NCBI RefSeq assembly: GCF_010093045.1
Contig: NZ_CP048115.1
Coordinates: 1,736,001 to 1,800,000 of the forward strand
DNA length: 64,000 bases
From: Mucilaginibacter sp. 14171R-50
GTDB taxonomy: Bacteria > Bacteroidota > Bacteroidia > Sphingobacteriales > Sphingobacteriaceae
Direction: 5' to 3'
Under the pieces are notes generated by a model. The model worked only from the letters and a program-made list of their open reading frames with translations. It had not been told where the DNA came from and ran no database searches. This document shows positions 10,401 through 19,305 of this stretch, one piece after another (within the stretch, counting starts at the first letter, position 1; each line of letters opens with the position of its first letter). Both the position numbers and the translations under genes were made by a program.

Positions 10401-11605
10401 TTATGTTCAACCTGCTCTCCAACGCCTATAAATTTACACACGAGGGTGGCCATGTAAGTTTGTTGATGTACTTTAAAAATGGTGACGATATATTGAAGCG
10501 CCAGTTAGAAATTAAGGTAATAGATACAGGGATAGGCATTCGTAACGATAAGCTCGACCGAATCTTTGAACCCTTTTTCCAGAACGATCTCCCCGGTTCT
10601 ATGCTGAATCAGGGTAGCGGAATAGGCTTATCTATCACCAGGGAGTTTGTGCGCCTGCATGGCGGCGAGATAACTGTAGAGAGTGAATTTAATCAGGGCA
10701 GTTGTTTTACAGTTTTGCTGCCGTTACAGGCGCTGGATAAACGCTTGTTTACCGATACGCCTGTGCTTTTGCAGCATGCGGGCGATGCCATATTGAATAT
10801 TGATAGTCAAAAACCGGTGAGCACAAGGGAACTGCGCGATGGCAAAAAGCCAACCGTGCTTTTGGTAGAAGATAATGACGATTTCCGGTTTTATATCAAG
10901 GATAACTTAAAGGACGCGTTTAATATCATCGAGGCCGAAAATGGTAAAAAGGGCTGGCAAAAGGCCCTTGCCCAACACCCCAACCTGGTAGTAAGTGATA
11001 TTGCGATGCCCGAAATGAACGGCATCGACCTGTGCTTAAAAATTAAAAGCGATACCCGCACCTCGCACATCCCGGTGATACTGCTTACCGCTATGGCAGG
11101 CGAAGAACAGCAGCTTAAAGGCCTGGGCACCGGCGCCAGCGATTATATGACCAAGCCTTTTAACTTCGAAATATTGCTGTCTAAGATCAAAAATATACTT
11201 AGTCAGCAGGAGTATATGCGGAAAACCTATCAGAAACAGGTAGAAGCAAAGCCAACAGAAATGCACGTTGATTCGCCCGACGAGGTGTTCATAAAAAAGG
11301 TTTTGGTGCAGATAGATAACAATATATCTAACCCGAATTTTTCGGTAGAAGAATTGAGCAGCGAAATGTGCGTTAGCCGCTATACACTCTATAAAAAGAT
11401 ATTGCAAATGACCGGCAAAACCCCTAACGAACTGGTACGGCAGATGCGCCTTAAACGCGCGGCCCAATTGCTGTGCACCGGCCATCTTACCATATCGCAG
11501 ATATGCCACAAAGTAGGGTTTAAAAGCCAGAAGTACTTTGTTAAAACTTTCAAAGCAGAATTTAACACCATCCCGTCGCGCTATGGAGAGAGGGTTAGTG
11601 AGTAG
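7451..11605 (+). CDS. Hybrid two-component system sensor/regulator (HTCS)
   Basis: A 1384-residue one-protein signalling system typical of polysaccharide loci. Order of domains: signal peptide (1-26); periplasmic two-component regulator propeller repeats (about 30-740, many copies of D-x-x-x-N-L-W-[IV]-G-T); a Y_Y_Y domain (about 745-820); one membrane helix (about 826-846); histidine kinase with phospho-acceptor His875 in NVSHEFRTPLSL; HATPase; receiver with Asp1183 in VVSDIAMPEMNG; and a C-terminal AraC-type helix-turn-helix (about 1280-1384). The start is GTG, giving MKARRKYRGLVLAVIILF. Such proteins bind an oligosaccharide in the periplasm and activate the adjacent SusC/SusD genes. Its position immediately upstream of the mannan locus suggests it senses a manno-oligosaccharide, which is inference. 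Confidence 0.95.
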   Translation: MKARRKYRGLVLAVIILFTAANIYAQTNEFQFSRLDITDGLSHNQVNTILKDSKGFMWFGTLSGLNRYDGYKFKVYKHIEGDTTSLNDDFIVTIAEGPDNKLWIETRNGFNIYDPETDRFSHNTGQYLNSIHVPATGLTAVKKDRNGNFWFLNANSGLYRYQPSAKKTTHISYRPGLNGSIYSNAVVDLASDSKGNIWLVYNKGVLERMSPVNYRVNYRKQLSPLPPGLNTGYRVFIDAQDDVWAFVPTYSSGVYYLNANQSVFKHIDKGNGPDRLNTNVVSNLIQDDKNRIWIATDHGGVNLLSKHDFKIKYITNREDDTKTIGQNSIILLYKDDTGIIWVGTYKRGISYYHESIIKFPLYTHHLSDPGSLSFSDVNKFVEDGYGNLWLGTNGGGLVYFNRKDGSFKKYLHNVADPGSLTNNVIVSMCLDHEQKLWIGTYFGGLDCFDGKTFKHYRHNDAQPGSLSEDRVWSILEDSDNNLWVGTLAGGLNLLDRKTDTFKHYRLKPGDQQSLYSNYIAALLEDRRKNLWVVTSFGVDVLNRKTNKFMHYIHDDKNSNSIVNNNTNNILEDSSGLIWISTREGISVLDPIKQKFTNITHKDGLPDNTVIELREDDNHNIWASTPNGLSNIIVTRGANKISFRFINYNERDGLQGREFTANASYKTRSGEMIFGGGNGFNIFKPVSLRTSRNVPPLVFTDFQVFNRSIAVGEKVYGKVILTNAIANTTSVVLKHNENVFGVEFAALNYFDADKVKFEYSMQGFDKNWITADNVTRKVVYTNLDAGDYTFKVRASNPGFWASKEIALHVTILPPWWKTTIAYLLYALAFVGALFYLRHRGIQKIRAQFLLEKEREETQRLHELDLMKIKFFTNVSHEFRTPLSLIMAPVDKIIKQTHEPDIQKQLLLVNRNAKRLLNLVNQLLDFRKMEYQELKLHTRPGDIIGFVSDLAHSFTDVAEQKGIRFVFDAEVDEFHTTFDHDKIERIMFNLLSNAYKFTHEGGHVSLLMYFKNGDDILKRQLEIKVIDTGIGIRNDKLDRIFEPFFQNDLPGSMLNQGSGIGLSITREFVRLHGGEITVESEFNQGSCFTVLLPLQALDKRLFTDTPVLLQHAGDAILNIDSQKPVSTRELRDGKKPTVLLVEDNDDFRFYIKDNLKDAFNIIEAENGKKGWQKALAQHPNLVVSDIAMPEMNGIDLCLKIKSDTRTSHIPVILLTAMAGEEQQLKGLGTGASDYMTKPFNFEILLSKIKNILSQQEYMRKTYQKQVEAKPTEMHVDSPDEVFIKKVLVQIDNNISNPNFSVEELSSEMCVSRYTLYKKILQMTGKTPNELVRQMRLKRAAQLLCTGHLTISQICHKVGFKSQKYFVKTFKAEFNTIPSRYGERVSE

Positions 11606-11612
11606 ATATTGT

Positions 11613-11700
11613 TAGAATTAATATCGAATAATTAATTTCGAATGCCAACATCGAAGGTATCTGCATGATTCCAATTCAAAATTCGGTGTTGGATATTTCT
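11613..11700. repeat. Inverted-word intergenic island
   Basis: Starts just after the HTCS stop codon. The left arm reiterates CGAA/AATT words and ends in CCAACATCGAA (11645-11655). The right arm carries TTCGGTGTTGG (11682-11692), its inverse complement with one mismatch. Same architecture as the islands near 39166, 44841, 47001, 51765 and 60832. Confidence 0.55.
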
Positions 11701-11743
11701 TCCCAGTGTGCCATAAGTAGTGAAGCTTAACTACCCTTCATTG

Positions 11744-11763
11744 CCGTTGGCGAAAGCCAACGG
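11744..11763. repeat. Perfect 8-bp hairpin with GAAA loop
   Basis: CCGTTGGC-GAAA-GCCAACGG, flanked by CAT and ATG that could lengthen the stem. No T-run follows, so it is not a classic terminator. It may be a member of a dispersed palindromic repeat family or an RNA-processing hairpin behind the sensor gene. Confidence 0.6.
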
Positions 11764-11884
11764 ATGACAGCATCTCAAACTGTCTTAGCCAAACTTACTT
11801 GCTCCTGCGGGTTAATACATTCTCACACAAAATATTCATGCAAAATTTAACGCCTTAAGCTGTTACTGCATAATACTATTTAAC

Positions 11885-11898
11885 CACTTTATAAAGTG
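11885..11898. promoter_or_regulatory. 14-bp perfect palindrome, candidate operator
   Basis: CACTTTATAAAGTG, about 360 bases before the susC start. A perfect even palindrome in an otherwise unstructured promoter region suits a dimeric regulator; the HTCS or the AraC regulator of the locus are candidates. Confidence 0.35.
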
Positions 11899-12257
11899 AA
11901 CAGACTACCTATGTGGGGTGCACATTTGTAATTTAACAACTGGAAAGTATATTTAATTATAATTAAATAATTGATAATCAGTATTTTAAATTAAGTTGAC
12001 ATTTGTGCCCCTATATATCCACAACAGGGGTTTCAATAGCATATAATTTTAACCGCTGAATAATCAATAATGCACCGGCAGCAATTGCAGTGGCCTGATT
12101 ATATAAACCAATTAACCAGTTTTTAAATACTTTTTGAACAAATGCAGGTGCTGTTATATGCCGCAGTAAAGCTGCTGCGGCCTTTACGGCAAGCGAATTA
12201 ATAAACCACGTACACCAATTTAATCAATATAAACCAACCAAAAACTAATTACTTATT

Positions 12258-15200
12258 ATGGGAAAAATTCTACGAATAGCATTGCTGTTTGCCTCCTTCC
12301 TTATTTGCGCTGCAACCATGGCGCAAACCGGGGGCACGGTGATCAAAGGAACAGTAACAGATGATGGCGGCGCCCTGCCCGGCGTTACCGTATCTGTTAA
12401 AGATGGCAAAGGTGTTGCCGTAACCGATGTTAACGGCAGGTACAGCATTACGGTTGCGCCAACGGCAAGGGTGCTGGTGTTCAAGTTTGTCGGGCTCGAA
12501 ACGCGCGAGATCGCCATAAATGGCCAAACTACCATTGATGCTAAATTAAAGGCATCAAACACCTCACTTAACGAGGTTGTGGTAATTGGCTACGGAAGTA
12601 TCCGCCGGGCTGACATTACCTCGTCTATTTCATCGGTTAGCGAAAAGGACATCAAGAACCTGCCCGTTGCCGGTGTTGACCAGGCTATACAGGGTAAGGT
12701 TGCCGGTGTTACGGTAATGAACAACTCCGGCCAGCCTGGTGGCGGCGTTTCGGTACGTGTGCGTGGTATAACCAGCGCTACCGGTTCAAACGAGCCATTA
12801 TATGTAATAGATGGTGTGCAGTTTGCAAGCAATAATAACAACAGCCTTAACCAGGATTTCCTCGGTGGTGGCTCGGGGCAAACAGGTCAGAGCGTTTTGG
12901 CTACCCTTAGCCCGTCGGATATCGAATCTATCGATATTTTGAAAGATGCTTCGGCGCAGGCAATTTATGGTTCGCGCGGTGCAAACGGTGTAGTTATCAT
13001 CAATACCAAACGCGGTAAGGCAGGCCAGAGTAAACTAAATTACGATGCCTATGTAGGTTTTTCGGAAATACCGAAAAAACTAAAGGTGATGGACCTAAGG
13101 CAATATGCCGAATACCGTAACTCGCTGGTGAACGAAGTGCGTGCGGTACCTGGCAGCGGACTTGACAGTACCCTGGAGTTCAGGGATCCATCGGTATTAG
13201 GCCATGGTACCGACTGGCAGGACGAGATCTACCAGCGCGGCGTTGTAACCAGCCACCAGTTATCAGTATCGGGCGGCACCGATAGAACACAGTTTTACTT
13301 TAGCGGCGGTTACTTAAACCAAACCGGTACGCTTATTAAAACCGGGTTCGACAGGTACACCGTAAGGGCGAGTATAGATCACCAGGTAAACAACTGGTTA
13401 AAAATGGGCTTAACAACCAACATGTCAAAAAGCAGCCAGCAAATCGGCTTAAGCGATGGATTTGACGCGGTAACCAGTACCGTATTGTATAATACGCCTG
13501 TCTCACCTGTTCGCGATATTTATGGTAACTACATTACCAATGCCAATGTGGGCGGATACCAGATAAACCTTACCAACAACCCGGTTACGCTGGCACAAAA
13601 CCGTGATGTACGCACGGCTAATAGCAAAGCTTTAGGCGCGCTGTATGCCGAAGTGAAAATTATAAAAGGCCTAACCTTACGTAACGAGGTTAACTACAAC
13701 TTTAACCTGGAAAGCGACCGGGCGTTTCAGCCGTTCCTGGAAAACAGCATTACCGGCGACGTTATCCTTTCGCCGAGCCGCATCCGCGAGCAACGCACCC
13801 AGAGTTTGTATTGGGATGTAAAGAACTTTCTGAATTTTGACCGCTCATTTGGTAAGCACAGCCTAAGTGCAACATTGGGTCACGAAGTTCAACGGTCGGA
13901 TTACGATTACATCAATGCCAATCGTAACGGCCTGGTGGCAAACCTGCCGTCATTAAACGCCGGCTTGGCCGATCTTACACAGGGCATAGGCGCGGGTGCA
14001 GGCACCTGGAGTATGGAATCGTACTTTGCACGTGCAGGCTATACCTTTAACGACAGGTATGCCATATCGGGTACTATCCGCCGCGATGGGTCGTCAAGCT
14101 TTGGGCCCGGCAAAAGGTGGGGAACCTTCCCTGCGGTTTCGGCATCGTGGACAGCTACAAATGAAGAGTTCCTGAAAGACCTTAAAAACTTAAGTTATTT
14201 AAAAGTACGCTTAGGTTATGGAGAAGTAGGTAACCAAAGTACTTCAGCAAATGCCTTTGTATCAAACATACAACTATTTGGCACCGCGCCTTTTGGTCCG
14301 GGCAGCCTTCCGTTCAATGTGGCTAACCCGGATCTGGGCTGGGAATCTGTAAAAACATACAACGCGGGTATCGACCTTACTACCTTAAGCGGCAAAGCCG
14401 AATTAACCGTTGATGTTTACAAAAAGATAACCACCAATATGCTTTTGGCAAGCCAGTTGCCATCTTTCTCGGGCTTGGGTACTAACTGGAATGACATCCA
14501 GTCGCCAATTACCAATGCCGGCGAAATGACCAATACGGGTATCGATATCGGTATCACATCGTACAACATCCGCAACAAGGATTTCAACTGGAAAACCAAC
14601 CTTACGTTTAGCCATTACAAAAACAAACTGGTAAGGTTAAATAACCCTACAGCTACCTTAACCGGTATATTTAACGAATACGGCACCAGCAACCTGGTAT
14701 CGTTGACCGCGCCGGGCAGCCCTATAGGCAGCTACTACGGCTTTGTAACCGATGGTTTATTTAAAAGCCAGGAAGAACTGGCCGCGGGCCCTATTCCGGC
14801 AGGTTTAACTGTTGCGCCGGGTTCGTTATGGCTGGGTGATATCCGTTATAAGGACCTTGATGGCAATGGCATTATCAATGATAAGGACGCACGTGTAATA
14901 GGCGACCCTAACCCGAAATTCACTTACGGTTTTACAAATACGTTCAGCTATAAAGGTGTGGACCTTTCGGTGTTCCTGTACGGCAGTTACGGCGGCCAGA
15001 TATTTAATTACACCCGCAGGCAAACCGAAGCCATGTCTAATTCAAACAATAACCAGTTGGTTACCGTGCTTAACAGGTACACGGATACAAATACCGAAAC
15101 AAATATGCCAAGGTATAACCAGTGGACCAACAACAACACCAGGATATCTGACAGGTATATTGAGAGCGGATCGTACCTGCGCATACAGAATGTGGCATTG

Positions 15201-15413
15201 GGTTATAACCTGCCAAAAAGCATCATGAGCAAACTTAAAATTGCATCGGTAAGGCTTTATGCATCAGTACAAAACCTGTACACCTTTACCAAATACACCG
15301 GGTACGACCCTGAGTTAGGTGCCATAAACAGTACTGTTGGGTTTATGAATGTGGACAACGGCCACTACCCGATACCACGCACGTTTACGTTTGGTACCAA
15401 TGTTCAGTTTTAA
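12258..15413 (+). CDS. SusC-like TonB-dependent outer membrane transporter
   Basis: A 1051-residue SusC/RagA family protein. Signal peptide 1-22 (ending ATMAQ), then a carboxypeptidase-like beta-sandwich (about 27-95, GTVTDDGGALPGVTVSVKDG), a TonB-box region with NEVVVIGYGSIRRADITSSI, the plug with VRVRGITSATGSNEPLYVID, and a 22-strand barrel to the end. It imports oligosaccharides through the outer membrane with TonB energy. SusD follows after 18 bases, forming the usual bed-bin complex. By context the cargo is a manno-oligosaccharide. Length and motifs are complete. Confidence 0.96.
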   Translation: MGKILRIALLFASFLICAATMAQTGGTVIKGTVTDDGGALPGVTVSVKDGKGVAVTDVNGRYSITVAPTARVLVFKFVGLETREIAINGQTTIDAKLKASNTSLNEVVVIGYGSIRRADITSSISSVSEKDIKNLPVAGVDQAIQGKVAGVTVMNNSGQPGGGVSVRVRGITSATGSNEPLYVIDGVQFASNNNNSLNQDFLGGGSGQTGQSVLATLSPSDIESIDILKDASAQAIYGSRGANGVVIINTKRGKAGQSKLNYDAYVGFSEIPKKLKVMDLRQYAEYRNSLVNEVRAVPGSGLDSTLEFRDPSVLGHGTDWQDEIYQRGVVTSHQLSVSGGTDRTQFYFSGGYLNQTGTLIKTGFDRYTVRASIDHQVNNWLKMGLTTNMSKSSQQIGLSDGFDAVTSTVLYNTPVSPVRDIYGNYITNANVGGYQINLTNNPVTLAQNRDVRTANSKALGALYAEVKIIKGLTLRNEVNYNFNLESDRAFQPFLENSITGDVILSPSRIREQRTQSLYWDVKNFLNFDRSFGKHSLSATLGHEVQRSDYDYINANRNGLVANLPSLNAGLADLTQGIGAGAGTWSMESYFARAGYTFNDRYAISGTIRRDGSSSFGPGKRWGTFPAVSASWTATNEEFLKDLKNLSYLKVRLGYGEVGNQSTSANAFVSNIQLFGTAPFGPGSLPFNVANPDLGWESVKTYNAGIDLTTLSGKAELTVDVYKKITTNMLLASQLPSFSGLGTNWNDIQSPITNAGEMTNTGIDIGITSYNIRNKDFNWKTNLTFSHYKNKLVRLNNPTATLTGIFNEYGTSNLVSLTAPGSPIGSYYGFVTDGLFKSQEELAAGPIPAGLTVAPGSLWLGDIRYKDLDGNGIINDKDARVIGDPNPKFTYGFTNTFSYKGVDLSVFLYGSYGGQIFNYTRRQTEAMSNSNNNQLVTVLNRYTDTNTETNMPRYNQWTNNNTRISDRYIESGSYLRIQNVALGYNLPKSIMSKLKIASVRLYASVQNLYTFTKYTGYDPELGAINSTVGFMNVDNGHYPIPRTFTFGTNVQF

Positions 15414-15431
15414 TTATAAAAAATAAGCAAA

Positions 15432-17048
15432 ATGAAAAGAAAGATAATATTTCTGTTGGGTGCGATAGCTTGCTTTGGTGTTGCATGTAAAAAGGATTTC
15501 CTTAACCATCCATCAACCACCGGGCCTACAACAGATAACTACTATAACGATGCCGAGCAGGTAAATGGCGCTACCGGTATTTTATACAATGCTGTTTGGG
15601 GCGATTGGTTCGACAAAGCTTTTACATCGGTAGGCGACCTGTTGGGTGGTACCGTTACCGGTACACAAGGTAACGACCAGTACAACTCGTTTTACAATTT
15701 TAATATCCAAAGTACCGACGGGCTGGTGTCAAGCACCTGGAACTCGTGCTACAAGGCAGCAGGCCAGGCATCGGTACTGATACAAACATTCAAAACAAAG
15801 AAAGACCTGCTTGGCGGCGGCGGCAACACCGCGTATCTTGACAGGGGCATTGCTGAAGCCCGCTTTATCCGCGGTTTTGCATATTTTTATATTGGCCGCG
15901 CTTTTGGCGACGCGCCGATAGTTGATAACCCTTTAGACCTTACCAAACCCGGCGCTTACCTGGTGCCTAAGTATCACCAGAAGGATGTGTTGCGATTTGC
16001 CCTGGAGGACCTGCAGGCAGCAGCAGATAACCTGCCCGAAGTTGCCGCCCAGGATGGCCGTGTAACAAAATATGCAGCCCTGGGTATGATGGCTAAAATA
16101 TACCTTTACCTTAAAGATTATCCTAACGCGGCTGCAAAAGCTAAACAGGTTATTGACTATGCAAACGGCGCGGGTGCAGGCGAAGTAGGGTTGAACCCTG
16201 ATTACAACGCTATGTTTACCTCATCAACAGTAGCTAACGTTAAAAATAAAGAGAATCTCTTCTCGTTAAGGTGGCTGGCTGCTATGGGCTGGAACGGTGG
16301 TAACCGTTTTTCTATCTATGCTGCCCCTCAGCCGCTGGTGCATCCAAAACCAACAGGAGGTAACGGGTACTCGGCAGTAGTACCTTCGTTTGATATGCTT
16401 GACCCGGCTACCGGTTACGAAACCGCCGATAAAAGGCGCGGGTGGTCGGTAATGCAGCAGGGCTTTCATAAAGACGAATGGGTGAACGATAACTTCCCGA
16501 ATGGTTTTACTTATGATACCACCGGCAGAAAAACTGATGACCACTTTATATTTACCGGCACACGTTCAAATATTCAGAAATACATAGTTGGTCCTAACCG
16601 CGCCAACGAGCCGGTTACGCCTGATGGCCATACCAGCATGCCTACCTATATTTTGCGCTATGCCGACGTGTTGCTTATTTATGCCGAAGCGGTTTTGGCA
16701 GGCGGTGGTTCAACATCTGATGCACAGGCGCTAAAAGCTTTCAACATGGTTCATAACAGGGCAGGGTTAACCAGCTTAACCAGTATCACCATGGATGATA
16801 TTTTACATGAACGTAAGGTGGAGTTTGCCTTTGAGGGCGATTACTGGTTTGATATACAACGCCAGGGTTTTGCCAAAGCAAAACAGATCATAGCATCGCA
16901 GGAAAGGGGTACAGTTGACGGCAACGGGCACCTGACCAGCTTCAAGGCGACTTTAAATTCCGAAGCGCAGTTGTTTTTACCGATCCCGCAGTCAGAAACC
17001 GTTCAGGATCCTAAACTGCTTGAACCGGCTGTTGATTATTATAAATAA
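15432..17048 (+). CDS. SusD-like surface glycan-binding lipoprotein
   Basis: A 538-residue SusD/RagB family protein. The N-terminal lipoprotein signal MKRKIIFLLGAIACFGVACK has its lipid-modified Cys at residue 19. SusD-family features include FLNHPSTTGPT near the N-terminus, the helical EARFIRGFAYFYIGRAFGDA segment with its tetratricopeptide-like repeats, and the C-terminal LHERKVEFAFEGDYWFDIQR motif. It caps the SusC barrel and delivers glycan. Immediately followed, without a gap, by the IPT-domain lipoprotein gene. Confidence 0.96.
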   Translation: MKRKIIFLLGAIACFGVACKKDFLNHPSTTGPTTDNYYNDAEQVNGATGILYNAVWGDWFDKAFTSVGDLLGGTVTGTQGNDQYNSFYNFNIQSTDGLVSSTWNSCYKAAGQASVLIQTFKTKKDLLGGGGNTAYLDRGIAEARFIRGFAYFYIGRAFGDAPIVDNPLDLTKPGAYLVPKYHQKDVLRFALEDLQAAADNLPEVAAQDGRVTKYAALGMMAKIYLYLKDYPNAAAKAKQVIDYANGAGAGEVGLNPDYNAMFTSSTVANVKNKENLFSLRWLAAMGWNGGNRFSIYAAPQPLVHPKPTGGNGYSAVVPSFDMLDPATGYETADKRRGWSVMQQGFHKDEWVNDNFPNGFTYDTTGRKTDDHFIFTGTRSNIQKYIVGPNRANEPVTPDGHTSMPTYILRYADVLLIYAEAVLAGGGSTSDAQALKAFNMVHNRAGLTSLTSITMDDILHERKVEFAFEGDYWFDIQRQGFAKAKQIIASQERGTVDGNGHLTSFKATLNSEAQLFLPIPQSETVQDPKLLEPAVDYYK

Positions 17049-17075
17049 ATGATAACGTATAAATCATCATTGATC

Positions 17076-18152
17076 ATGAAAAATATATTTAAGTTATGGA
17101 TGGTACTGTTCGTGTTCATCGCGGGGGCATCTGTCATCACATCTTGTACCAAAGAAAACGAAAAGCCGGCTGCGGCATCATCAAACCCTAAGGCGGATAA
17201 AATTGAGCCCGATTCGGCTAAAGGCGGCGATGTTTTAACGCTTACAGGGAGCGGCCTCGGCGAAATACAATCGGTAGTGTTTGAAAAAGGCAGTGTACCT
17301 GCACCGTTCAATACGGTTTTTAACACCGATAACGCCCTTATTTTCCGCGTACCTGATACGGCAAATGGCGGGCAACAGAATATCATTATTACCAATAAAA
17401 TTGGTAAGCAGATACTGGTAAACTTCAACGTTATCGCGTTGCCGGTAATATCGAGTGTATCAAACTACAACTTTACCGGCAATACCGAAATTACCATCAC
17501 CGGTAATAACCTTGCAGATGTTACCTCGGTAAAGTTTAAAGGGTTTAATGATAACATAACCATCGTATCGCAAACCAAAAAAGAGATGGTTATCAGGATG
17601 CCCGCAAACAGTACCGTACCCGGGGCGCCGTTAGAAATAACGAATGCTACCGGCCCTATAACCACTACGCAAGTATTTGAGAACCTGGATATGGCCTACC
17701 AGATATTTACAGACGGCTATGGTGCCGACGGGTGGGCCAACAACTCATGGGGCCCCGCAACTATATCTACCACGGTATCAAAATCGGGTACTTCATCTTT
17801 TGCAGCCACATACGCAAAAGGTAACTGGTCTGCCGATGGTTTCTCGAACTGGTGGCCCGGCCTGGCATCGAAAGCGGAGTATCAGTATTTGACGTTTTGG
17901 GTTAAAGGAGCATCGCAGGATTATACCCTCTACCTAACCGCCGATAAACGTCCTAAAGGGTATGGCAATAACGACGAAACTACGCCGCTTACCATCCCGG
18001 CAAACGTTTGGACCTACTTCAAGATCCCGGTATCCACCGCCGCGTTATGGAGCACAGGGAATACCCTTAATACTATAGGCTTTTGGATTAAAGGCCCTAA
18101 CGACCAGGATGAGACGTTTTATTTTGATGATGTGATTATTGTAAACCAGTAA
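17076..18152 (+). CDS. IPT/TIG-domain surface lipoprotein (SusE/F-position glycan-binding protein)
   Basis: A 358-residue lipoprotein in the place where SusE/SusF-type binding proteins sit. I prefer the ATG at 17076 over 17049 because the signal MKNIFKLWMVLFVFIAGASV, with lipobox SVITSC, starts there. Two IPT/TIG immunoglobulin-like domains (about 35-115, with DSAKGGDVLTLTGSGL, and 115-200, with NTEITITGNNLADVTSVKF) lead to a C-terminal beta-sandwich rich in Trp and Tyr. That last part (GFSNWWPGLASKAEYQYLTF, ending DETFYFDDVIIVN) looks like a carbohydrate-binding module. Likely role: keep mannan at the cell surface. Exact binding-module family is not recognised. Confidence 0.85.
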   Translation: MKNIFKLWMVLFVFIAGASVITSCTKENEKPAAASSNPKADKIEPDSAKGGDVLTLTGSGLGEIQSVVFEKGSVPAPFNTVFNTDNALIFRVPDTANGGQQNIIITNKIGKQILVNFNVIALPVISSVSNYNFTGNTEITITGNNLADVTSVKFKGFNDNITIVSQTKKEMVIRMPANSTVPGAPLEITNATGPITTTQVFENLDMAYQIFTDGYGADGWANNSWGPATISTTVSKSGTSSFAATYAKGNWSADGFSNWWPGLASKAEYQYLTFWVKGASQDYTLYLTADKRPKGYGNNDETTPLTIPANVWTYFKIPVSTAALWSTGNTLNTIGFWIKGPNDQDETFYFDDVIIVNQ

Positions 18153-18165
18153 TACTTTAACCGAA

Positions 18166-18191
18166 CCGGCAGGTGGCCCAACACCTGCCGG
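18166..18191 (+). terminator. Strong hairpin after the SusC-SusD-IPT operon
   Basis: Ten-bp perfect stem CCGGCAGGTG / CACCTGCCGG with loop GCCCAA, starting 13 bases after the stop codon of the IPT gene. The following sequence is only moderately T-rich, so it may attenuate or protect the mRNA end instead of fully terminating. Confidence 0.6.
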
Positions 18192-18318
18192 CCGGTTAAT
18201 ATTATTACTGTTGGTTTTTGATGTGAGGAAAGGAACAGTGTTAACAATTAAATATTTATACAATTAATGTTAAATTCGTATCAATATTCGTTAGTGGACA
18301 AAAACAGTAATTACTACT

Positions 18319-19194
18319 ATGCCAAATAATGTTATGCGTGAGATAACGCCGCTTACCCCAAGCGATTGTTTTACTATTTTTTCGCGTGTAAAAAATAAGT
18401 TCGATTTTCCGCTTCATTACCACGAAGAATATGAATTGAACCTTATACTCAACGCCGGCGGCGCAAAACGAGTAGTAGGCGGGCATATCGAAGTTATTGA
18501 CGATCTGGAACTGGTGCTGGTAGGTCCAAACCTTTACCATGCCTGGTTTACGCACCAGTGCAAAAGCGAGGCAATAAACGAAGTAACCATACAATTCCAT
18601 AAAGACCTGTTCGACGAAAAATTTTTACGGCGTAACCAGTTAAGCTTTGTAAAGAGCATGCTGGAGCGATCGCAAAGGGGGATAGCCTTTTCGCCTGAAA
18701 CTATTATTGCGCTTAAAGACAGGTTGTTATCGCTTGATAAAAAGAATGGGTTTGATGGTGTATTAGAGTTGTTGTCCATATTGCACGACCTTTCAATCTC
18801 GCGCAATATGAAAACCTTGTCGGATCCGAGCTTTACCAATGACAAGTTTTACTACAACAGCCGGCGGATAGAAAAGGTATTCGAGTACATGAATACCAAC
18901 TACAATAAGCAGGTAAGCCTGGCCGAAGTAGCCCGTATAGCCAATATGCCCGAAGCATCCTTCAGCAGGTTCATCAAAAAACGCACAGGTAAAACTTTTA
19001 TCGACAGCCTCAACGAGATACGGCTTGGCCATGCGTCGCGCATGCTGATAGACAGCACTACCACCGTAGCCGAAATAGCTTATAAATGCGGCTTTAATAA
19101 CATCTCCAACTTCAACCGCATCTTTAAGCGCAAAAAGTTTTGCATCCCAAAGGAGTTCCGGGAAACCTACACCGGTAACCGCGTTTTTATATGA
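18319..19194 (+). CDS. AraC-family transcriptional regulator
   Basis: A 291-residue cytosolic regulator. The N-terminal half is a cupin-like ligand domain (FPLHYHEEYELNLILNAGGA, then GPNLYHAWF). The C-terminal 100 residues are an AraC double helix-turn-helix: QVSLAEVARIANMPEASFSR and STTTVAEIAYKCGFNNISNF, followed by NRIFKRKKFCIPKEFRE. It lies between the SusCD operon and the symporter-phosphorylase-epimerase operon, so it probably controls import and degradation of mannobiose. An alternative start is the ATG at 18334. No operator can be assigned by eye. Confidence 0.9.
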   Translation: MPNNVMREITPLTPSDCFTIFSRVKNKFDFPLHYHEEYELNLILNAGGAKRVVGGHIEVIDDLELVLVGPNLYHAWFTHQCKSEAINEVTIQFHKDLFDEKFLRRNQLSFVKSMLERSQRGIAFSPETIIALKDRLLSLDKKNGFDGVLELLSILHDLSISRNMKTLSDPSFTNDKFYYNSRRIEKVFEYMNTNYNKQVSLAEVARIANMPEASFSRFIKKRTGKTFIDSLNEIRLGHASRMLIDSTTTVAEIAYKCGFNNISNFNRIFKRKKFCIPKEFRETYTGNRVFI

Positions 19195-19305
19195 GTTTAG
19201 CGACTAAAAGTGGCTAATAACAAATTTAAGGTTAAAATAGTATTACATAAGGGGTAATTAAATCGTCTATTTTAGCAGGCACCAATATTTACAAAACTTT
19301 AATCA

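Larger units (their letters stand above)
11606..12257 (+). other. Long intergenic region upstream of susC
   Basis: 652 bases without a gene. In order it holds: an inverted-word island (11613-11700), a perfect hairpin with a GAAA loop (11744-11763), a 14-base palindrome (11885-11898), two ACATTTGT boxes (11922 and 11999), and an AT-rich leader before the susC start. The promoter and HTCS operator of the mannan locus are expected here. Confidence 0.6.
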
